This document shows positions 18,215-26,945 of a stretch of 64,000 nucleotides of DNA, piece by piece. A program made the translations under genes and the position numbers. This DNA is from Faecalibacterium sp. I3-3-33. GTDB taxonomy: Bacteria; Bacillota; Clostridia; Oscillospirales; Ruminococcaceae. Every line of letters starts with the position of its first letter. Within the stretch, counting starts at the first letter, position 1. Where the stretch lies: contig NZ_CP094469.1 of assembly GCF_023347295.1 (NCBI RefSeq), forward strand, positions 248,001 to 312,000. The letters run 5' to 3'. The notes beneath the pieces are model-generated. The model had not been told where the DNA came from. It saw only the letters and a program-made list of their open reading frames with translations, and searched no databases.

Positions 18215-19819
18215 ATGGCAAAGTTGGATCTTACCAAGTATGGCATCACCGGCACGACTGAAGTCGTGCACAACCCCTCCTACGAGCAGCTGTTCGCCGA
18301 GGAGACCAAGCCCGAGCTGGAAGGCTACGAGAAGGGTCATGTCAGCGAGCTGGGTGCTGTGAACGTGATGACCGGTATCTACACCGGCCGTTCTCCCAAG
18401 GACAAGTTCATCGTGATGGACGAGAACTCCAAGGACACCGTGTGGTGGACCAGCGATGAGTACAAGAACGACAACCACCCCGCTTCTCAGGAGGCTTGGA
18501 AGGCTGTCAAGGAGATCGCTCAGAAGGAGCTGTCCAACAAGCGCCTGTACGTCGTGGATGCTTTCTGCGGCGCCAACAAGGATACCCGCATGGCAGTGCG
18601 TTTCATCGTGGAAGTGGCCTGGCAGGCACACTTCGTTACCAATATGTTCATCCGTCCCACCGCTGAGGAGCTGGAGAACTTCGAGCCTGATTTCGTTGTT
18701 TACAACGCTTCCAAGGCTAAGGTCGAGAACTACAAGGAGCTGGGCCTGAATTCCGAGACTGCTGTGCTGTTCAACATCACCAGCAAGGAGCAGGTCATCG
18801 TCAACACCTGGTACGGCGGCGAGATGAAGAAGGGTATGTTCTCCATGATGAACTACTTCCTGCCGCTGAAGGGCATTGCTTCCATGCACTGCTCTGCCAA
18901 CACCGACAAGAACGGCGAGAACACCGCCATCTTCTTCGGTCTGTCCGGCACCGGCAAGACCACCCTGTCCACCGATCCCAAGCGTCTGCTGATCGGCGAT
19001 GACGAGCACGGCTGGGACGACAACGGCGTGTTCAACTTCGAGGGCGGCTGCTACGCTAAGGTCATCAACCTGGATAAGGAGTCCGAGCCCGATATCTACA
19101 ACGCCATCAAGCGCAACGCTCTGCTGGAGAACGTCACTCTGGATGCCGAGGGTCACATCGACTTCGCTGACAAGTCTGTCACCGAGAACACCCGTGTGTC
19201 CTACCCCATCAACCACATCCAGAACATCGTGCGTCCCGTTTCTTCCGCTCCCGCAGCAAAGAACGTGATCTTCCTGTCTGCTGACGCCTTCGGCGTTCTG
19301 CCCCCGGTCTCCATCCTGACCCCGGAGCAGACCCAGTACTACTTCCTGTCCGGCTTTACCGCAAAGCTGGCAGGCACCGAGCGCGGCATCACCGAGCCCA
19401 CCCCCACCTTCTCCGCTTGCTTCGGTCAGGCTTTCCTGGAGCTGCACCCCACCAAGTACGCTGAGGAGCTGGTCAAGAAGATGAAGGCCAGCGGCGCAAA
19501 GGCTTATCTGGTCAACACCGGCTGGAACGGCACCGGCAAGCGCATCTCCATCAAGGATACCCGCGGCATCATCGACGCTATCCTGAGCGGTGCTATCAAC
19601 GAGGCTCCCACCAAGAAGATCCCCTACTTCGACTTTGAGGTCCCCACCGCTCTGCCCGGTGTCGACCCCGCCATCCTCGATCCCCGCGACACCTACGCAG
19701 ATGCCGCTCAGTGGGAAGAGAAGGCAAAGGATCTGGCCGGCCGCTTCGTGAAGAACTTCGCTAAGTACGAGGGCAACGAGCACGGCAAGGCTCTGGTCTC
19801 CGCAGGCCCCCAGCTGTAA
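18215..19819 (+). CDS. pckA: Phosphoenolpyruvate carboxykinase (ATP)
   Basis: 534 aa, the usual family length. It interconverts oxaloacetate + ATP and PEP + CO2 + ADP in the cytosol; in anaerobes it often runs toward oxaloacetate for succinate formation or anaplerosis. Family signatures: [11 protein letters not shown] (residues 57-67), kinase-1a P-loop [12 protein letters not shown] (241-252), metal-binding [11 protein letters not shown]-binding [10 protein letters not shown] region and the NTGWNG segment near residue 427. Codon use is strongly biased to preferred codons, indicating high expression. A consensus-like promoter precedes it and a strong terminator follows, so it is monocistronic. 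The 599-codon antisense open frame is a codon-bias shadow. Confidence 0.97.
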   Translation: MAKLDLTKYGITGTTEVVHNPSYEQLFAEETKPELEGYEKGHVSELGAVNVMTGIYTGRSPKDKFIVMDENSKDTVWWTSDEYKNDNHPASQEAWKAVKEIAQKELSNKRLYVVDAFCGANKDTRMAVRFIVEVAWQAHFVTNMFIRPTAEELENFEPDFVVYNASKAKVENYKELGLNSETAVLFNITSKEQVIVNTWYGGEMKKGMFSMMNYFLPLKGIASMHCSANTDKNGENTAIFFGLSGTGKTTLSTDPKRLLIGDDEHGWDDNGVFNFEGGCYAKVINLDKESEPDIYNAIKRNALLENVTLDAEGHIDFADKSVTENTRVSYPINHIQNIVRPVSSAPAAKNVIFLSADAFGVLPPVSILTPEQTQYYFLSGFTAKLAGTERGITEPTPTFSACFGQAFLELHPTKYAEELVKKMKASGAKAYLVNTGWNGTGKRISIKDTRGIIDAILSGAINEAPTKKIPYFDFEVPTALPGVDPAILDPRDTYADAAQWEEKAKDLAGRFVKNFAKYEGNEHGKALVSAGPQL

Positions 19820-19860
19820 GTGCTGACCTAAGCATTTTTCTTCTGAACTCCATATAAAAT

Positions 19861-19906
19861 AAGCGCCCGCCCCGTGGTTCTGCTCGAACCATAGGGCGGG
19901 CGCTTT
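19861..19906 (+). terminator. Terminator of pckA
   Basis: AAGCGCCCGCCC..GGTT pairing with AACC..GGGCGGGCGCTTT. Confidence 0.85.
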
Positions 19907-20011
19907 GCTGTTTGCATTCAAGCTATCCAAACACTTTTTGTCCGGGTAAACAGAGCGTCGATTGCCTTTTGCACTGCCTTATGCTATGCTTTTTCCAAGG
20001 GAGTTGATAAA

Positions 20012-20674
20012 ATGGACGCCAGAACTTTTGGAAATTATCTGAGCCGGATGCGCAAAGCGCAGGGGCTGACACAGGCAGAACTGGCGGAACAGCTACACGT
20101 TACTGACAAGGCTGTCAGCCGCTGGGAACGGGGCATCGGTCTGCCGGATATCAACACACTGGAACCGCTGGCAGATGCTCTGGGGCTGACCCTTGCCGAC
20201 CTTATGCACTGCCGCGCCCCGGAAGAAGCCGATACCGTACCGACCATCCAGCTGGAAGATTTCTTTACCATGCTGCGCCGACAGCACACCGTAGATTGGC
20301 ATTCTGTGCGCACCGCCCTGCTTGGACTGAGCATTGCGCTTGCCTTATGGGGCGTTTTGGCTTGCCCCGGCACTATTGCTGTGCACTGGTATGGTCTTGG
20401 CGATGGTTCTTTTCGGGCAGACGGCTGGATGCATTCTCTCGTCATTTTCCCGTTGTGTGCGGGCATTGAATTTTTATCGTTGGAGATCTGGAACAGTTTT
20501 GAACAGACCGGCTATTATCGCCGCTGTGGCGAGATCAATCTTTTCATCATCCATGCCATGTCTTTCGGCACACGCTCTGCCAGATGGATGAAGGTCGTGC
20601 TGGATCTTCTGTTTTTCTTTTGCTTTGGTTTTGTGATTCCATTTGTAGAAGCGTGGATGATTTTTTTGAATTGA
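20012..20674 (+). CDS. XRE-family HTH protein with C-terminal membrane domain
   Basis: 220 aa. Residues 8-62 are an XRE helix-turn-helix (LSRMRKAQGLTQAELAEQL, then VTDKAVSRWERGIGLPDI). After a linker, three hydrophobic segments follow (about 92-112, 128-150 and 192-215), so the DNA-binding domain would be tethered to the membrane. This architecture is common in Clostridia and often sits beside envelope or transport genes, but here both neighbours are unrelated, so targets are unknown. The ATG follows AGGGAG with normal spacing. It lies downstream of the pckA terminator and is probably expressed alone. Confidence 0.82.
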   Translation: MDARTFGNYLSRMRKAQGLTQAELAEQLHVTDKAVSRWERGIGLPDINTLEPLADALGLTLADLMHCRAPEEADTVPTIQLEDFFTMLRRQHTVDWHSVRTALLGLSIALALWGVLACPGTIAVHWYGLGDGSFRADGWMHSLVIFPLCAGIEFLSLEIWNSFEQTGYYRRCGEINLFIIHAMSFGTRSARWMKVVLDLLFFFCFGFVIPFVEAWMIFLN

Positions 20675-20699
20675 TGCCAACCATTTCCGTAAAAAAGAG

Positions 20700-20729
20700 A
20701 CAGCGGAACGCCCGCAGGCGTTCCGCTGT
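20700..20729 (-). terminator. Terminator of trxA
   Basis: ACAGCGGAACGCC / GGCGTTCCGCTGT with CGCA loop; on the minus strand followed by TCTCTTTTTT. Confidence 0.85.
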
Positions 20730-20749
20730 ACCACATTCAAAACAATAAT

Positions 20750-21058
20750 TTAGCCCAGCAGTTCCAGCACACCGGCCTTGGGGCGGGCACCCACGGCCTG
20801 ACGCACCAGCTTGCCCTGCTCGAACACCAGCAGGGTGGGGATGCTCATCACCCCAAACTGTGCCGCCAAGTCCGGCTGTTCGTCCACGTTCACCTTGCCC
20901 ACCTTCACATCGGTGCGCTCCTCGGCGACCTCGTCCACCACAGGGCTCAGCATCCGGCAGGGGCCGCACCAGCTGGCCCAGAAGTCCAGCAGTACGGGCT
21001 TTTCGCTGTGGAGCACTTCCTGTGCAAAGTTTTCCTTGGTAATGTTGATGACTGCCAT
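20750..21058 (-). CDS. trxA: Thioredoxin
   Basis: 102 aa, full length for a classical thioredoxin. The active site WCGPC lies at residues 30-34, with the conserved FWASW before it and cis-Pro in SIPTLLVFEQG. It reduces cytosolic disulfides and receives electrons from thioredoxin reductase, which is not encoded in this window. AGGAGGG precedes the ATG by seven bases. It stands alone between two terminators. Confidence 0.96.
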   Translation of the reverse strand: MAVINITKENFAQEVLHSEKPVLLDFWASWCGPCRMLSPVVDEVAEERTDVKVGKVNVDEQPDLAAQFGVMSIPTLLVFEQGKLVRQAVGARPKAGVLELLG

Positions 21059-21152
21059 ATTTTTTCCCTCCTGAATGGGTGTTGTGTTTTACTGACACCA
21101 TCAGTATACCCCATACGCCGCCCGCTTTTCCGTGACCGGGTCACGCAGACAC

Positions 21153-21193
21153 AAAAAACAGCCGCTCCGGGCGCACCCGGAGCGGCTGTTTTT
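21153..21193. terminator. Terminator of the dehydratase-permease operon
   Basis: AAAAACAGCCGCTCCGGG and its exact complement around a CGCA loop, with A and T runs on both sides; it ends the minus-strand gntP message. Confidence 0.9.
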
Positions 21194-21265
21194 GAAGGAG
21201 GTAATGAGGTAAATGAATAAGGATCTCCCAACGCTTATCCCGGGGTGCAGGCCCCGGACAGGCGC

Positions 21266-22621
21266 TCAGGCAAAGAAGGAAATAACCAGTGCCACGAGGA
21301 AGCCCACGCCGCCCACCAGCGTTTCCATGATGGTCCAGGTCTTGAGGGTGGTCTTTTCGTCCATGCCCACAAGGCTCTTCACCAGCCAGAAGCCGGAGTC
21401 GTTGAAGTGGGAGCAGACGGTGGAGCCGCCTGCAATGGCAGCGGTGACACAGGCGAGGTACAGCGGGCTCAGCGCGCTGATGCCGGGCATGGCGGAGATG
21501 ATGCCTGCTGCCATGGTCATAGCCACGGTAGAGGAACCCACCGAGATACGCACCAGAGCAGCCACGATGAAGGCTACCAGCACCAGCGGCAGGCTTGCGT
21601 TTGCCACGGCGTTGCCGATGACATCGCCCAGCCCGGAGTTCTGCAGCATGTAGCGCAGCACGCCGCCGCAGGCAGTGACCAGCAGGATCATGCCGGTGGG
21701 CTCCAGAGACTTGGTCATGATCTTTTCCAGCTGAGCGTTGTTATAGCCGTGGCGGGTGCCCAGCAGGTACATCGCAGCGATGGTAGCCAGCAGCAGCGCC
21801 ATGAAGGGCTCGCCGAGGAAGGCCAGAACAGGCTGGATGCCGGCCAGTGCGGGCACCACCTTTGCCACGGAGTTTGCGATGATGAGCAGCAGCGGGATCA
21901 TGATGATGCCCACGATGGTGCCGAACTTGGGCAGCTTGCTCTCGTCAATGTCTGCCTGCTGTGCCACGTGCTCGGGGACTTCGATCATGTACTTTTTGCC
22001 GCAGATGCCGCCCCAGATGGGACCGGCGGCGATCATGGCAAAGATGCCGCAGAAGATGCCGATGAGGATGACCCAGCCAAGGTCAACGCCCAGCATGGTA
22101 GCCACCAGCACGGGACCCGGCGTGGGAGGGATGAAGGCGTGGCCGACCGCCAGACCGGCCAGCAGGGGAATGACGTAGTACAGCACAGAGCGCTTGGTGC
22201 GCTTTGCCAGAGAGAAAGCCAGCGGGATGAGGATGATAAGTCCTGCGTCAAAGAACACCGGCATGGCCACCACCAGACCCGTGATGCCCAGTGCCCACGC
22301 GGCCTTTTCGTCACCGAACTTCCGCACCATGGTCACGGCCAGCGTCTGCGCGCCGCCGGATTCCTCCAGAATGGCGCCGAACATGGAGCCCAGACCCACC
22401 AGAAGGGCGATGCCCTTTAAGGTGTTGCCGATGCCCTCGTTCACCGAGCCGATGATGTCGGACAGGGGCATACCGGCCATCAGGCCGATGCCAACCGCAC
22501 CGATCAGGATGGAGATCATGGCGTGTACCTTGAACTTGATAATGAGAATGAGCAATAGGATCAGGCCTGCCACGGCAGCAAAAACCAGCCGTGCCGCATC
22601 GGGCGTTGCAACTGCTGTCAT
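21266..22621 (-). CDS. GntP-family gluconate/sugar-acid:H+ symporter
   Basis: 451 aa with about twelve hydrophobic segments across the whole length. Family hallmarks include the N-terminal LLLILIIKFKVHAMISILIGA, GLGSMFGAILEESGGAQTLA and the PPTPGPVLVATMLGVDLGWV segment. It takes up gluconate or a related aldonate with protons. GGAGGAA lies before the ATG. It is the second gene after an IlvD/Edd-type dehydratase (about 100 bases apart, same strand) and near a FadR-type regulator, so uptake and first catabolic step of one sugar acid are probably coupled. Whether the substrate is gluconate, xylonate or a hexonate cannot be told. Confidence 0.92.
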   Translation of the reverse strand: MTAVATPDAARLVFAAVAGLILLLILIIKFKVHAMISILIGAVGIGLMAGMPLSDIIGSVNEGIGNTLKGIALLVGLGSMFGAILEESGGAQTLAVTMVRKFGDEKAAWALGITGLVVAMPVFFDAGLIILIPLAFSLAKRTKRSVLYYVIPLLAGLAVGHAFIPPTPGPVLVATMLGVDLGWVILIGIFCGIFAMIAAGPIWGGICGKKYMIEVPEHVAQQADIDESKLPKFGTIVGIIMIPLLLIIANSVAKVVPALAGIQPVLAFLGEPFMALLLATIAAMYLLGTRHGYNNAQLEKIMTKSLEPTGMILLVTACGGVLRYMLQNSGLGDVIGNAVANASLPLVLVAFIVAALVRISVGSSTVAMTMAAGIISAMPGISALSPLYLACVTAAIAGGSTVCSHFNDSGFWLVKSLVGMDEKTTLKTWTIMETLVGGVGFLVALVISFFA

Positions 22622-22719
22622 AGAAAATTCCTCCGTTTCGTGATTTTTGGTTGCACTTATCCAAGCCGTCCGGAAAAACGCACCGGACAGTTTACTTTTT
22701 GTTATTTATGTGGAGTGGT

Positions 22720-24507
22720 TTACTCCATGTATGCGCCCTTCATGGGGCTGACGGCGTGCTGAGAGTAGAGCTTCAGCAGACCCTTGGTGTACTTGGGAGC
22801 CTTGGGCTTCCAGTTGGTGCGGCGCTCGGCGAGGATGGCGTCCATTTCTTCGGGGGTCTTGGGCTCGCCCTTCACGCCCACGATGGCCAGCTTGCGGTTA
22901 TGGACGTCGATCTGAATCAGGTCATCCTGCTCCACCAGTGCGATGGGGCCGCCCACCGCAGCCTCCGGGCTGACATGGCCGATGACCGGGCCGCGGCTTG
23001 CGCCGGAGAAGCGTCCGTCCGTGATGAGCGCTACGCTGGAAGCCAGCTTCGGGTCGGCGCAGATGGCCTCGCCGGTGTAGAACATCTCGGGCATACCGCT
23101 GCCGCGCGGGCCCTCGTAGCGGATAAAGATGGCGTCACCGGGCTTCACCTCGCCGTGCAGCACAGCGGAGATGCACTCCTCCTCGCTGTCGTAGGGCTTG
23201 GCGCGCAGGGTGGCTTCGAACATATTCTTGGGGCAGGCGGTGTGCTTGATGACGCATCCCTCCGGGGCAAGATTGCCCTTCAGGATAGCGATGCTGCCGT
23301 CGGTACCCTTGGCGTTGTCAAAGCTGTGGATGATGTCCTCGCGGCTGACCGGGCGGGCAAAACCGGCGGTCTTTTCTGCCAGAATGGCATCGCAGTGCTG
23401 GTAGAAGCCGTTCTTCTTCAGCTCCTCCAGATTCTCGCCCAGGGTCTTGCCGGTGACGGTCAGCACGTCCAGATGCAGCATGGACTTGATCTCCTCCATC
23501 ACGCGGGGCACGCCGCCTGCATAGTAGAAGTACTGTGCGGGCCAGTCGCCGGAGGGGCGGATGTTCAGCAAATAGTGTGCGCCCCGGTGCATCCGGTCAA
23601 AGGTGTCGGCGTCGATCTCGATGCCGAACTCGTGGGCGATGGCGGGCAGGTGCATGGTGGCGTTGGTGGAGCCGGAGATGGCGGCGTGCACCATGATGGC
23701 GTTCTCAAAGCTCTTCTTTGTCACGATATCCTTGGCGGTGATGCCCTTCTTGACCAGCTCCATCAGCTGCTTGCCGGCATCGTAGGCGGCCTGTTTCAGC
23801 TCCGGGGCGGTGGCGGGCATCAGGGCGGTGCCCGGCAGCATCAAGCCCAGTGCTTCGGCCATGATCTGCATGGTGGAGGCAGTGCCCATAAAGGAGCAGG
23901 CACCGCAGCTGGGGCAGGCGTTGTGCTTGTAGTAGTCCAGCTGGCTGTTGGGGATGACGCCGGTCTTTTCCCATGCGTCAAACTTGCCGATCTGCTCCAG
24001 CGTTAGCAGCTCGTTGATGGCGCAGGCAGGGTCGCTGACCACATATTCTTTCGGCAGGGTGTGGGCTTCCATCACGCCGCCGGTGACCACGATGGCGCTC
24101 ATCTCCTTCAAGCGGCCGATGCTCATCAGCATGGCGGGCACGGACTTGTCGCAGCTGGCGATGAACACGCCGCCGTCGTAGACGCTGGCGTTGGCCTGTG
24201 CTTCCACCAGATTCACGATGGCGTCACGGTGGGGCAGAGAGTAGTTGATGCCGTCATGGCCCTGTGCGATGCCGTCGCACATATCGGTGGCAAAATAGCG
24301 GGCAGCCTTGCCGCCGTTATCGTTGACCGCCTGCACGGCCTCCTTGACGAACTGATCCAGATGGGCGCTGCCGGGGTGGCTGTCGCCAAAGGTGCTTTCC
24401 ACCATGATCTGGGGCTTGGAAAGATCCTCGACCTTCCAGCCCATACCCATCTTCAGCGGGTCGTTCTCGGGTGCTAACGTGCGAACGTTCTGTGAACGCA
24501 ACTCCAT
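22720..24507 (-). CDS. IlvD/Edd-family dehydratase, probably for a sugar acid
   Basis: 595 aa from the second ATG (24507), which is seven bases after GGAGG; the first ATG is only one base away from it. Cluster-ligand motifs are present: CDGIAQGH, SCDKSVPAML and CPSCGACSFMGTASTM, with GRFSGASRGP near the C-terminus. The family removes water from dihydroxy acids (IlvD), phosphogluconate (Edd) or aldonates. Association with GntP and a FadR-type regulator, and absence of other ilv genes, favours an aldonate dehydratase that yields a 2-keto-3-deoxy acid. The matching aldolase or kinase is not in this window. Confidence 0.88.
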   Translation of the reverse strand: MELRSQNVRTLAPENDPLKMGMGWKVEDLSKPQIMVESTFGDSHPGSAHLDQFVKEAVQAVNDNGGKAARYFATDMCDGIAQGHDGINYSLPHRDAIVNLVEAQANASVYDGGVFIASCDKSVPAMLMSIGRLKEMSAIVVTGGVMEAHTLPKEYVVSDPACAINELLTLEQIGKFDAWEKTGVIPNSQLDYYKHNACPSCGACSFMGTASTMQIMAEALGLMLPGTALMPATAPELKQAAYDAGKQLMELVKKGITAKDIVTKKSFENAIMVHAAISGSTNATMHLPAIAHEFGIEIDADTFDRMHRGAHYLLNIRPSGDWPAQYFYYAGGVPRVMEEIKSMLHLDVLTVTGKTLGENLEELKKNGFYQHCDAILAEKTAGFARPVSREDIIHSFDNAKGTDGSIAILKGNLAPEGCVIKHTACPKNMFEATLRAKPYDSEEECISAVLHGEVKPGDAIFIRYEGPRGSGMPEMFYTGEAICADPKLASSVALITDGRFSGASRGPVIGHVSPEAAVGGPIALVEQDDLIQIDVHNRKLAIVGVKGEPKTPEEMDAILAERRTNWKPKAPKYTKGLLKLYSQHAVSPMKGAYME

Positions 24508-24567
24508 ATCCATGCCTCCAAATATTGCTTGCTTTCGTCCTTTTTTTGCGGAACCTTTTGTGATTTA

Positions 24568-24596
24568 ATTGTAAAACCGCAGACGTCTTTTTGCAA
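24568..24596 (-). promoter_or_regulatory. Promoter of the dehydratase-gntP operon
   Basis: TTGCAA (24591-24596), 17-bp spacer, TACAAT (24568-24573) on the minus strand. An 8-bp palindrome AGACGTCT (24581-24588) lies in the spacer and could be a regulator site. Confidence 0.65.
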
Positions 24597-24744
24597 GTTG
24601 TCACGGGTATGTCCTACTATTTGTGCAAAAACTCTGGGATACATCATGCACACTGCCCAAATCCGGGCGAATTTTGCCCAAAATCAGCCGTAAAAGCGGC
24701 TTTTGAGAAAAAAGCAGAGAAAAAGTCATCTGATGACTTTGAGG

Positions 24745-25066
24745 AGAGCCCCCTCAGTCGCGCCTTGCGGCGCGACAGCTCCCCCAAGGGGACGCCCTCT
24801 CAGGCGCTCCCGCGCCAGCTCTCCCGAAGGGAGAGCCAAGCCGTAAAGTTTGGTACTAAAGTATTAGGTACAACGAGGAAGCTTCTGGGCGTGCTCTTGG
24901 CTCTCCCTTTGGGAGAGCTGGCAAAGCCGTAGGCTTTGACTGAGAGGGCGCACGCCGTTAGCCCTGTCACTAATGTATCAAAGGTAACGAGAAACTTTCC
25001 CGGCATCACCAAAAGCCGTCCCCTTGGGGAAGGTGGCTGCGAACGAAGTGAGCAGACGGAAGGGGT
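24745..25066. repeat. Cluster of dispersed palindromic repeats (family A)
   Basis: Four related units at about 24745-24792, 24793-24868, 24897-24990 and 25017-25066. A unit has a hairpin of type GGCTCTCCCTTCGGGAGAGCT, then a second stem (GGCGCGGGAGCGCC or GGCAAAGCCG/GGCTTTG) and ends TGAGAGGG. The longer unit also carries a flank CCTAATACTTTAGTACC (minus strand). Near-identical copies lie at 61533-61607 and 46664-46706. The surrounding 24600-25120 gap holds no gene. Confidence 0.8.
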
Positions 25067-25123
25067 GAACTGCCGCTAGCTTTCCCCATCAAAAGTATTC
25101 TTTCCTTTGATCATAACGAAAAA

Positions 25124-25145
25124 AGCTCCCCCTTTCGGGGGAGCT
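25124..25145 (-). terminator. Terminator of the FadR-type regulator
   Basis: AGCTCCCCC/GGGGGAGCT hairpin, followed on the minus strand by TTTTTTCG. Confidence 0.85.
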
Positions 25146-25154
25146 GGAGAGGAT

Positions 25155-25910
25155 TCAGTCCTCTTTTTTATCCATGATATACGCCGCCATGCCGATGGTG
25201 CCGTCATCCGGGTCCTCGCCATCGTAGACCTTTTTGATGTAGCTGCGGTTGAAGTTCAGGTGCATCACCATGGCAGCCTTTGCGCCGAGGGGGTCGTGGT
25301 TGGCAATGGCTTCTGTGATCATGCGGTGGGTCATGATGGTCTCATCAATGAGCTTTTTGTGGGTGACGTTCACGAACATCATCACCGCCGTGTCGATGAC
25401 CGGGATCAGCTGCCCCACCACCAGATTTTTACTGCTCTCGGCAATGCAGGTGTGAAAGGCAATGTCGTCCTCAATGTAACGCTCGCCGCTATGGATCTTG
25501 CTCTCCACCCGCTCGCAGAGCCGCCGCAGCCGCTCGATATCCTCCGGGGTGGCGTTCTGCGCCGCCATTTCCGCAATGCCCGGCTCCAGCAGCAGACGGA
25601 CGTTCACCAGATCAAAGGCCAGTGCGTTCTTGTCCTGCACGCTGCGCAGATTCAGCGGGTCGGAAAGGCCCTTGACCGTGGTCACCACATAGGTGCCGGA
25701 GCCTTGCCGTACCTCCACGATGCCCTTGCTGGACAGCAGCTTTACCGCCTCGCGGATGGTGCTGCGCCCCACCCGGAACTTTTCACCCAGCGCAAACTCG
25801 TTGGGCAGTTTTGCGCCCGGCTCCAGCGCTTCGTCCAGAATATAATGGTAGATCTGGTCCTCCACCTGCTCGGCCAGCAGCTTGTTTTTCAGATGTGAAA
25901 ATTCACTCAT
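25155..25910 (-). CDS. GntR/FadR-family transcriptional regulator
   Basis: 251 aa from ATG 25910, preceded by GGAGGAAGC; the longer open frame upstream runs through the GNAT gene. Residues 10-80 are the winged helix (QIYHYILDEALEPGAKLPNE, then FRVGRSTIREAVKLLSSKGIV and RQGSGTYVV). Residues 95-230 are an FCD domain with the metal/ligand-binding pattern D..H...A (DDIAFHTCIAESS) and HRMITEAI. Such proteins sense sugar acids or their breakdown products and usually repress the neighbouring catabolic operon, here probably the dehydratase-GntP pair about 640 bases away. Confidence 0.9.
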   Translation of the reverse strand: MSEFSHLKNKLLAEQVEDQIYHYILDEALEPGAKLPNEFALGEKFRVGRSTIREAVKLLSSKGIVEVRQGSGTYVVTTVKGLSDPLNLRSVQDKNALAFDLVNVRLLLEPGIAEMAAQNATPEDIERLRRLCERVESKIHSGERYIEDDIAFHTCIAESSKNLVVGQLIPVIDTAVMMFVNVTHKKLIDETIMTHRMITEAIANHDPLGAKAAMVMHLNFNRSYIKKVYDGEDPDDGTIGMAAYIMDKKED

Positions 25911-25948
25911 GGAAGCTTCCTCCGCGCCCTGCGCATTTGATGGTTTTG

Positions 25949-26551
25949 TTACCCGCACACACTGCCGTCCGGGGCAAAGAACTGAACGTGCTTTTGCCAC
26001 TGGGTCGGGCTGATGGTGCGGCGGTAGCAGTCGGCCAGCGCCTCCACCACGGCCTCCGGGGCAAGGGGGGTGCAGCCCGGGCAGTCCAGCACCAGAATGC
26101 GGAACCATGCGTCAAAAAGATGCTCGGTGTAGTGGGTGTCCCACGCGCCACAGCGGGCGTAAAAGCCCAGCCGCCGCACCGCCATGGCGGCGTCCTCGGC
26201 CTTTTCCGGCATCTCGGCCTCGATGAGGATGGCTTCGGCGTCGCCCTCTTGGGCGGGCAGCTGCGCCAGCAGCTGCGCCCCGATGCCGTGGGCGCGGTAG
26301 GCGGGCACCACAGCAAAATAATCCAGCTGGCTCACCCGGCAGCCCTCCGGCCGCACCATCAAAAGATAAGCCGCCAGCGTGTCGCCGTCAAACACGCCCC
26401 ATGTGTGGGCGGTGCCCTCCGCTTCGCTGGTCAGGATCATGCTCAGGGGCTTCAGCTCCCCGGCGGGAAAGTCCCGGCGCATCTCGTTCAGATACACTCT
26501 GGTCAGCTCAGGGCCGGTGAGCAGCCGCCATGTGAAGGTTTTGGTACACAT
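25949..26551 (-). CDS. GNAT-family N-acetyltransferase
   Basis: 200 aa from ATG 26551. An upstream in-frame ATG at 26593 is unlikely because a TATACT -10 element (26603-26608) would leave it almost leaderless. The acetyl-CoA binding signature reads LDYFAVVPAYRAHGIGAQLLAQL (motif A, with the R-x-x-G-I/x-G/A pattern as RAHGIGA), and the motif B region reads RRLGFYARCG. It transfers an acetyl group to an unknown amine. The gene lies 38 bases upstream of the FadR-type regulator on the same strand, so the two may be co-transcribed. Confidence 0.8.
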   Translation of the reverse strand: MCTKTFTWRLLTGPELTRVYLNEMRRDFPAGELKPLSMILTSEAEGTAHTWGVFDGDTLAAYLLMVRPEGCRVSQLDYFAVVPAYRAHGIGAQLLAQLPAQEGDAEAILIEAEMPEKAEDAAMAVRRLGFYARCGAWDTHYTEHLFDAWFRILVLDCPGCTPLAPEAVVEALADCYRRTISPTQWQKHVQFFAPDGSVCG

Positions 26552-26776
26552 ACGATAAAGAACCCTTTCCGATGCCGCTTTGCGCAGCATCACGTTTTTT
26601 CCAGTATAGCATAACGGATGTTTTGCCGAAAGTCAATCTGTGCACCCTTTCGGGCGGCAGAACGGCCGCCGGTTTTGCTGGGGGGCTTGCATCCTGGCGC
26701 AGAATCGGGTACTATACAGGTAACAGAATTTTTCCCTCCGGCGCTGCCGGAAGGGCTAAGGTGTATCTGAAAACAA

Positions 26777-26902
26777 AGAAAACGACGAATATTTCGCAAG
26801 CACAAGCGGGATTTAAGGCAAATAGCCGCAGGAATCCTTTGTGGATTTCAAGGCTGTTTAACGCAAAATCCGGCTGTGCTTGTAGAAATAGACTAGATTT
26901 TC
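26777..26902 (+). repeat. Long imperfect inverted repeat upstream of prmA
   Basis: Outer arms GAAAA...TATTTC and GAAATA...TTTTC enclose CAAGCACA (26797-26804) / TGTGCTTG (26875-26882), then GCGGGATTT / AAATCCGGC, AAATAGCC / GGCTGTTT and GGAATCC / GGATTTC around a TTTGT loop. As RNA it would be one long bulged hairpin in the leader of prmA; as DNA it resembles a MITE. The rest of the 26610-26945 gap shows only a possible -10 (TACTAT, about 26711). Confidence 0.65.
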
Positions 26903-26945
26903 GACTTTTCAGATGCACCCCAGGATAAAAAAGGAGACTTGTACT

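Noticed and set aside
18131..19930. 599-codon open frame antisense to pckA
   Set aside because: It mirrors the preferred-codon pattern of pckA, has a low-complexity Leu/Gly/Val composition, no ribosome site and no domain.
24745..25066. CRISPR array in the repeat cluster
   Set aside because: Repeat units differ in length and sequence, are internally palindromic, lack uniform spacers, and no cas genes are near.
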